Source: HKCCE3408 sp039183205 (lineage in GTDB: Bacteria; Pseudomonadota; Alphaproteobacteria; Rhodobacterales; Rhodobacteraceae). Taken from it: a stretch of 64,000 bases of DNA. Below the pieces are notes generated by a model that made no database searches, had not been told where the DNA came from, and was given only the letters and a program-made list of their open reading frames with translations. The stretch lies in the NCBI GenBank assembly GCA_039183205.1, contig JBCDBR010000022.1, positions 1 through 64,000 of the forward strand, written 5' to 3'. This document shows positions 61,531 through 64,000 of this stretch, one piece after another. Both the position numbers and the translations under genes were made by a program. Within the stretch, counting starts at the first letter, position 1. Every line of letters starts with the position of its first letter.

Positions 61531-62299
61531 GCATGACGGGGCCGGTATCGCCACGCTGTGGCTAGCACGGGCCGAAAAACACAACGCGCTTGATGCCGCG
61601 ATGATCACGGGGCTGACCGAGGCTGCCACGTCGCTTGGGTCCAATAGGGATGTGCGGGTTGTGCTCCTGCGTGCGGAAGGCCGGACCTTTTGCGCCGGAG
61701 GCGATTTGGGCTGGATGCAGGCGCAAATGAAGGCCGAGCGCGCCACGCGCATGGCCGAAGCGGGCAAACTTGCCAAGATGCTGGGGGCGCTCGACCAAAT
61801 GCCGAAGCCCCTGATCGGTGTAGCCCAGGGCAACGCCTTTGGGGGCGGCGTCGGTTTGTTGGCGGTCTGTGATGTTGCCATTGCCGCCACGGGCACCCTT
61901 TTTGGCCTCACCGAAACGCGGTTGGGTCTGATCCCGGCGACGATTGGCCCGTATGTTGTCGCGCGCCTCGGCGCCAAGGCGCGGCAGGTGTTTTCCTCGC
62001 CCCGTCTTTTCGATGCTGATGAGGCGCTGTCGCTCGGCCTGATCGCACAAGCCGTACCGGCTGATACAATCGGCGCAGCGATGGCCGCCCACGCAGACCC
62101 GTACCTTATGGCCGCGCCCGGGGCCGTGGCGCGGGCCAAAGCGCTTGGCCGTCAATTGCACGGCGCGGTCGACGGTGCGGCAATCGACGCTTCGATTCAG
62201 GCGCTGGCCGATCAGTGGGAAACCCGCGAAGCCGAGGCCGGCATCAAGGCCTTTTTCGACAAGACCAAACCACCTTGGATGCCACGCGACCCCCGTTGA
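61514..62299 (+). CDS. liuC: Enoyl-CoA hydratase (methylglutaconyl-CoA hydratase)
   Basis: A 261-residue crotonase. It has the oxyanion segments FCAGGDLGWMQ (about 57-67) and NAFGGGVGLLAVCDVAIA (about 104-121), and the catalytic glutamate in FGLTETRLGLIPA near 133. In this operon it should hydrate 3-methylglutaconyl-CoA to HMG-CoA, between MccAB and MvaB. The assignment to this substrate rests on operon context. Last gene of the run. Confidence 0.9.
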   Translation: MAIRVEHDGAGIATLWLARAEKHNALDAAMITGLTEAATSLGSNRDVRVVLLRAEGRTFCAGGDLGWMQAQMKAERATRMAEAGKLAKMLGALDQMPKPLIGVAQGNAFGGGVGLLAVCDVAIAATGTLFGLTETRLGLIPATIGPYVVARLGAKARQVFSSPRLFDADEALSLGLIAQAVPADTIGAAMAAHADPYLMAAPGAVARAKALGRQLHGAVDGAAIDASIQALADQWETREAEAGIKAFFDKTKPPWMPRDPR

Positions 62300-62334
62300 G
62301 TTTGGCGCAATCCATGCTAGCGTAGCACGGCGTG

Positions 62335-62358
62335 CGACACGGGGCCCGACACGGGGCC
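62335..62358. repeat. 12-bp perfect tandem duplication
   Basis: CGACACGGGGCC occurs twice without gap (62335-62346 and 62347-62358) in the 87-base spacer between the hydratase and the AMP-ligase gene. It may be a slippage product or a regulatory direct repeat. The ligase ribosome site GGGAGG follows at about 62375. Confidence 0.6.
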
Positions 62359-62386
62359 TGGTGGCGCGGCGTTGAGGGAGGAACCG

Positions 62387-63955
62387 ATGGCTGTATTTGA
62401 ACCGCGCGTGCGGGATATCGCGCTGCCAGATGTGACGATTACGGAACGTCTTTTCGAGGGGTTAACCGCTCGCGGTGACGCCGCGGCCATAATCGACGGA
62501 ACGAACGGCGCCGAGATCTCGGGCAACGCGTTAATGGACCGCATCCGCCGCATGGCCGGTGGGCTGACATCCGCCGGTTTGGCACCTGGTAAGGTCATCG
62601 CGCTGTTGGCGCCAAACGTCCCCGATTACGCGGTCGTCTTTCATGGGGTGGCCTATGCCGGTGGCACGGTGACAACCATGAACCCAACCTATACCGCGCC
62701 TGAGATCCATCACCAATTGCTCGATTCCGATGCGCAGGCCTTGGTCACAGTTCCCGCCCTCGCCGATGTCGCGCGCGAAGCGATGAAGGGAACAAAGGCC
62801 ACCGAGTTAATTGTCATAGGCGGCGCTGATGGAGCGCAGAGCTTAGATGCGTTTCTCGGCGAGCCACTGACAGCGCAAGTCCCCGTCGATCTGGATGAAT
62901 TCATCGTCGTGCTCCCCTATTCCTCGGGCACAACCGGTCGGCCAAAAGGTGTGATGCTGACGCATCGAAACATGGTCGTGAATGTCGAGCAAGCCAATTA
63001 CACAAGTCCGATTTTGCCGTCGGATACGGTCATCGCCTTCCTGCCGTTTTTTCATATCTACGGCATGACCGTTTTGATGAATATGTTCCTGGCGCAGAGC
63101 GCGCGGCTGGTTACGATGCCACGGTTCGACTTGCCGCAGTTTTTGGAGCTCATCCAAACATATCGGGCTACGCGGCTTTATATCGTGCCACCCGTCGCGC
63201 TTGCACTGGCCAAGCATCCGTTGGTGGATGACTACGATGTCAGCTCGGTCCGCACCATCTTTTCCGGTGCTGCGCCTTTAGGTCCGGAGACGGAGACCTT
63301 GGTCGGCACTCGCATGGATGCGCAGTCGATCCAGGGCTATGGCATGACAGAGATGAGCCCGATCAGCCACGCAACCTGGAGCGATGCCGTGCGTCATGGC
63401 TCGTCCGGTCAAGCGGTGCCGGGGACGTTTTGCCGGATCGTTGACCCAAGTTCGGGTGCAGATATGGCGCCGGGCCAGGAAGGCGAATTGTGGGTCAAAG
63501 GTCCGCAAGTCATGAAAGGTTATCTGGGCCGACCCGACGCCACCGCCGAAAGCAAAACGCCGGATGGTTGGCTCAAAACGGGTGATCTTGCCGTAATTGA
63601 CGAAGACGGGTTCATGTTTATCCGTGATCGCCTGAAAGAGTTGATCAAATACAAGGGCTTTCAAGTCGCTCCCGCCGAAGTTGAGGAGGCCTTGATAAGC
63701 CATCAGGGCGTGATCGATGCCGCGGTGATCGGCCGCCCCGACGAAGAGGCCGGGGAATTGCCTATTGCCTTCATCGTCCCCGCACCGGGCAGCGAAATGA
63801 ACGAGGCGGTGTTGGCGGACCATTGCGAAGCGTGCTTGGCCCACTACAAGCATCCAGTTCAGTTTCGAATGGTCGATAGCATTCCGAAATCCGCGAGTGG
63901 AAAAATCCTCCGCCGTATCCTTAAAGACGAAATAAAGGCTGAACTGGCCGACTGA
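62387..63955 (+). CDS. AMP-dependent ligase (4-coumarate-CoA ligase-like)
   Basis: A 522-residue adenylate-forming enzyme of the 4-coumarate/fatty-acyl-CoA ligase group: phosphate loop YSSGTTGRPKGVMLTH (about 176-191), FFHIYGMT, QGYGMTEMSP, the hinge DRLKELIKYKGFQVAPAEVEE and the catalytic lysine near 509 in PKSASGKILRRIL. The acid activated is unknown; nearness to the liu operon suggests a short or branched acyl acid. GGGAGGA precedes ATG 62387. The 45 bases after its stop hold nothing recognisable. Confidence 0.9.
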   Translation: MAVFEPRVRDIALPDVTITERLFEGLTARGDAAAIIDGTNGAEISGNALMDRIRRMAGGLTSAGLAPGKVIALLAPNVPDYAVVFHGVAYAGGTVTTMNPTYTAPEIHHQLLDSDAQALVTVPALADVAREAMKGTKATELIVIGGADGAQSLDAFLGEPLTAQVPVDLDEFIVVLPYSSGTTGRPKGVMLTHRNMVVNVEQANYTSPILPSDTVIAFLPFFHIYGMTVLMNMFLAQSARLVTMPRFDLPQFLELIQTYRATRLYIVPPVALALAKHPLVDDYDVSSVRTIFSGAAPLGPETETLVGTRMDAQSIQGYGMTEMSPISHATWSDAVRHGSSGQAVPGTFCRIVDPSSGADMAPGQEGELWVKGPQVMKGYLGRPDATAESKTPDGWLKTGDLAVIDEDGFMFIRDRLKELIKYKGFQVAPAEVEEALISHQGVIDAAVIGRPDEEAGELPIAFIVPAPGSEMNEAVLADHCEACLAHYKHPVQFRMVDSIPKSASGKILRRILKDEIKAELAD

Positions 63956-64000
63956 CGGATAGCTGTGCTTTGCACCATAAAGGGCGCTAGGCCCGCGCAC

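Noticed and set aside
1..64000. Search for tRNA/rRNA genes, CRISPR arrays, IS elements, prophage and defence genes
   Set aside because: No cloverleaf, array, transposase or phage gene was recognised by reading; a covariance-model scan would be needed to exclude small RNAs.

Overview
The window is a gene-dense, GC-rich chromosomal segment of an alphaproteobacterium, almost certainly of the Rhodobacterales (Roseobacter-type Rhodobacteraceae). This rests on gene order and family content: atpHAGDC with an extra gene between atpG and atpD, an lgt / SAM-methyltransferase / pgeF cluster, an Hsp20-DUF1150 pair, a VPLPA-CTERM protein, a purE-purK pair preceded by a YdcH-like gene, and a leucine-catabolism (liu) operon. 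Nearly everything is core metabolism. I see no IS element, prophage, CRISPR array, rRNA or tRNA.

Layout. 1-5.3 kb: F1 ATP synthase genes atpH(partial)-A-G-x-D-C, closed by a hairpin terminator. 5.4-11.8 kb: prs, a DsbA-like isomerase with an alpha/beta hydrolase, then a reverse-strand run HAD phosphatase - MaoC - ribF - UPF0260 - threonine aldolase with ATGA overlaps. 12-16.7 kb: orphan histidine kinase, manganese pyrophosphatase ppaC, a VPLPA-CTERM protein, a decayed stretch holding a small ppaC-like fragment, and a divergent TetR / AhpD-like pair with two tandem operators. 17-19 kb: groES-groEL under a CIRCE element. 19-25 kb: small membrane and RHH proteins, a truncated NAD-binding domain coupled to phnM and a DMT transporter, Nudix, lipase-like, purK and purE. 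25-33 kb: Hsp20, DUF1150, nadE, an exported 18-repeat MORN protein, trxB, an Lrp regulator and a TPR-sulfotransferase. 33-42 kb: a tiny gene, pgeF, a methyltransferase, lgt, ubiK, ybjN-like, proC, csaA, a 2-hydroxyacid dehydrogenase, tdk, a putative regulator and a FabH2-like ketoacyl synthase. 42-52 kb: small exported proteins, ptsP, lysC, glmS, glmU, gph and a DegT aminotransferase.

52.5-62.3 kb is the most interesting part: a leucine/isovalerate degradation operon (ivd, acyl-CoA synthetase, mccB, mccA, GST, mvaB, enoyl-CoA hydratase) driven by a clear promoter with an 18-bp perfect palindrome just after the -10 box. Apart from the first junction (3 bp), every junction in this operon overlaps by 1-17 bases. 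The gaps between enzyme genes are filled by small frames (97, 191, 63, 32 and 34 codons) that each start on the stop of the gene before. Either these are real small proteins, or they keep ribosomes moving through the operon. An AMP-dependent ligase follows at 62.4 kb.

Other non-routine signals are a four-fold GGTATA array with exact 11-bp period upstream of ppaC, a ppaC 5' fragment 1.2 kb away from the intact gene, a possible frameshift at the start of the VPLPA-CTERM gene, and several uncharacterised palindromes in promoters. No completely novel multi-gene system stands out.
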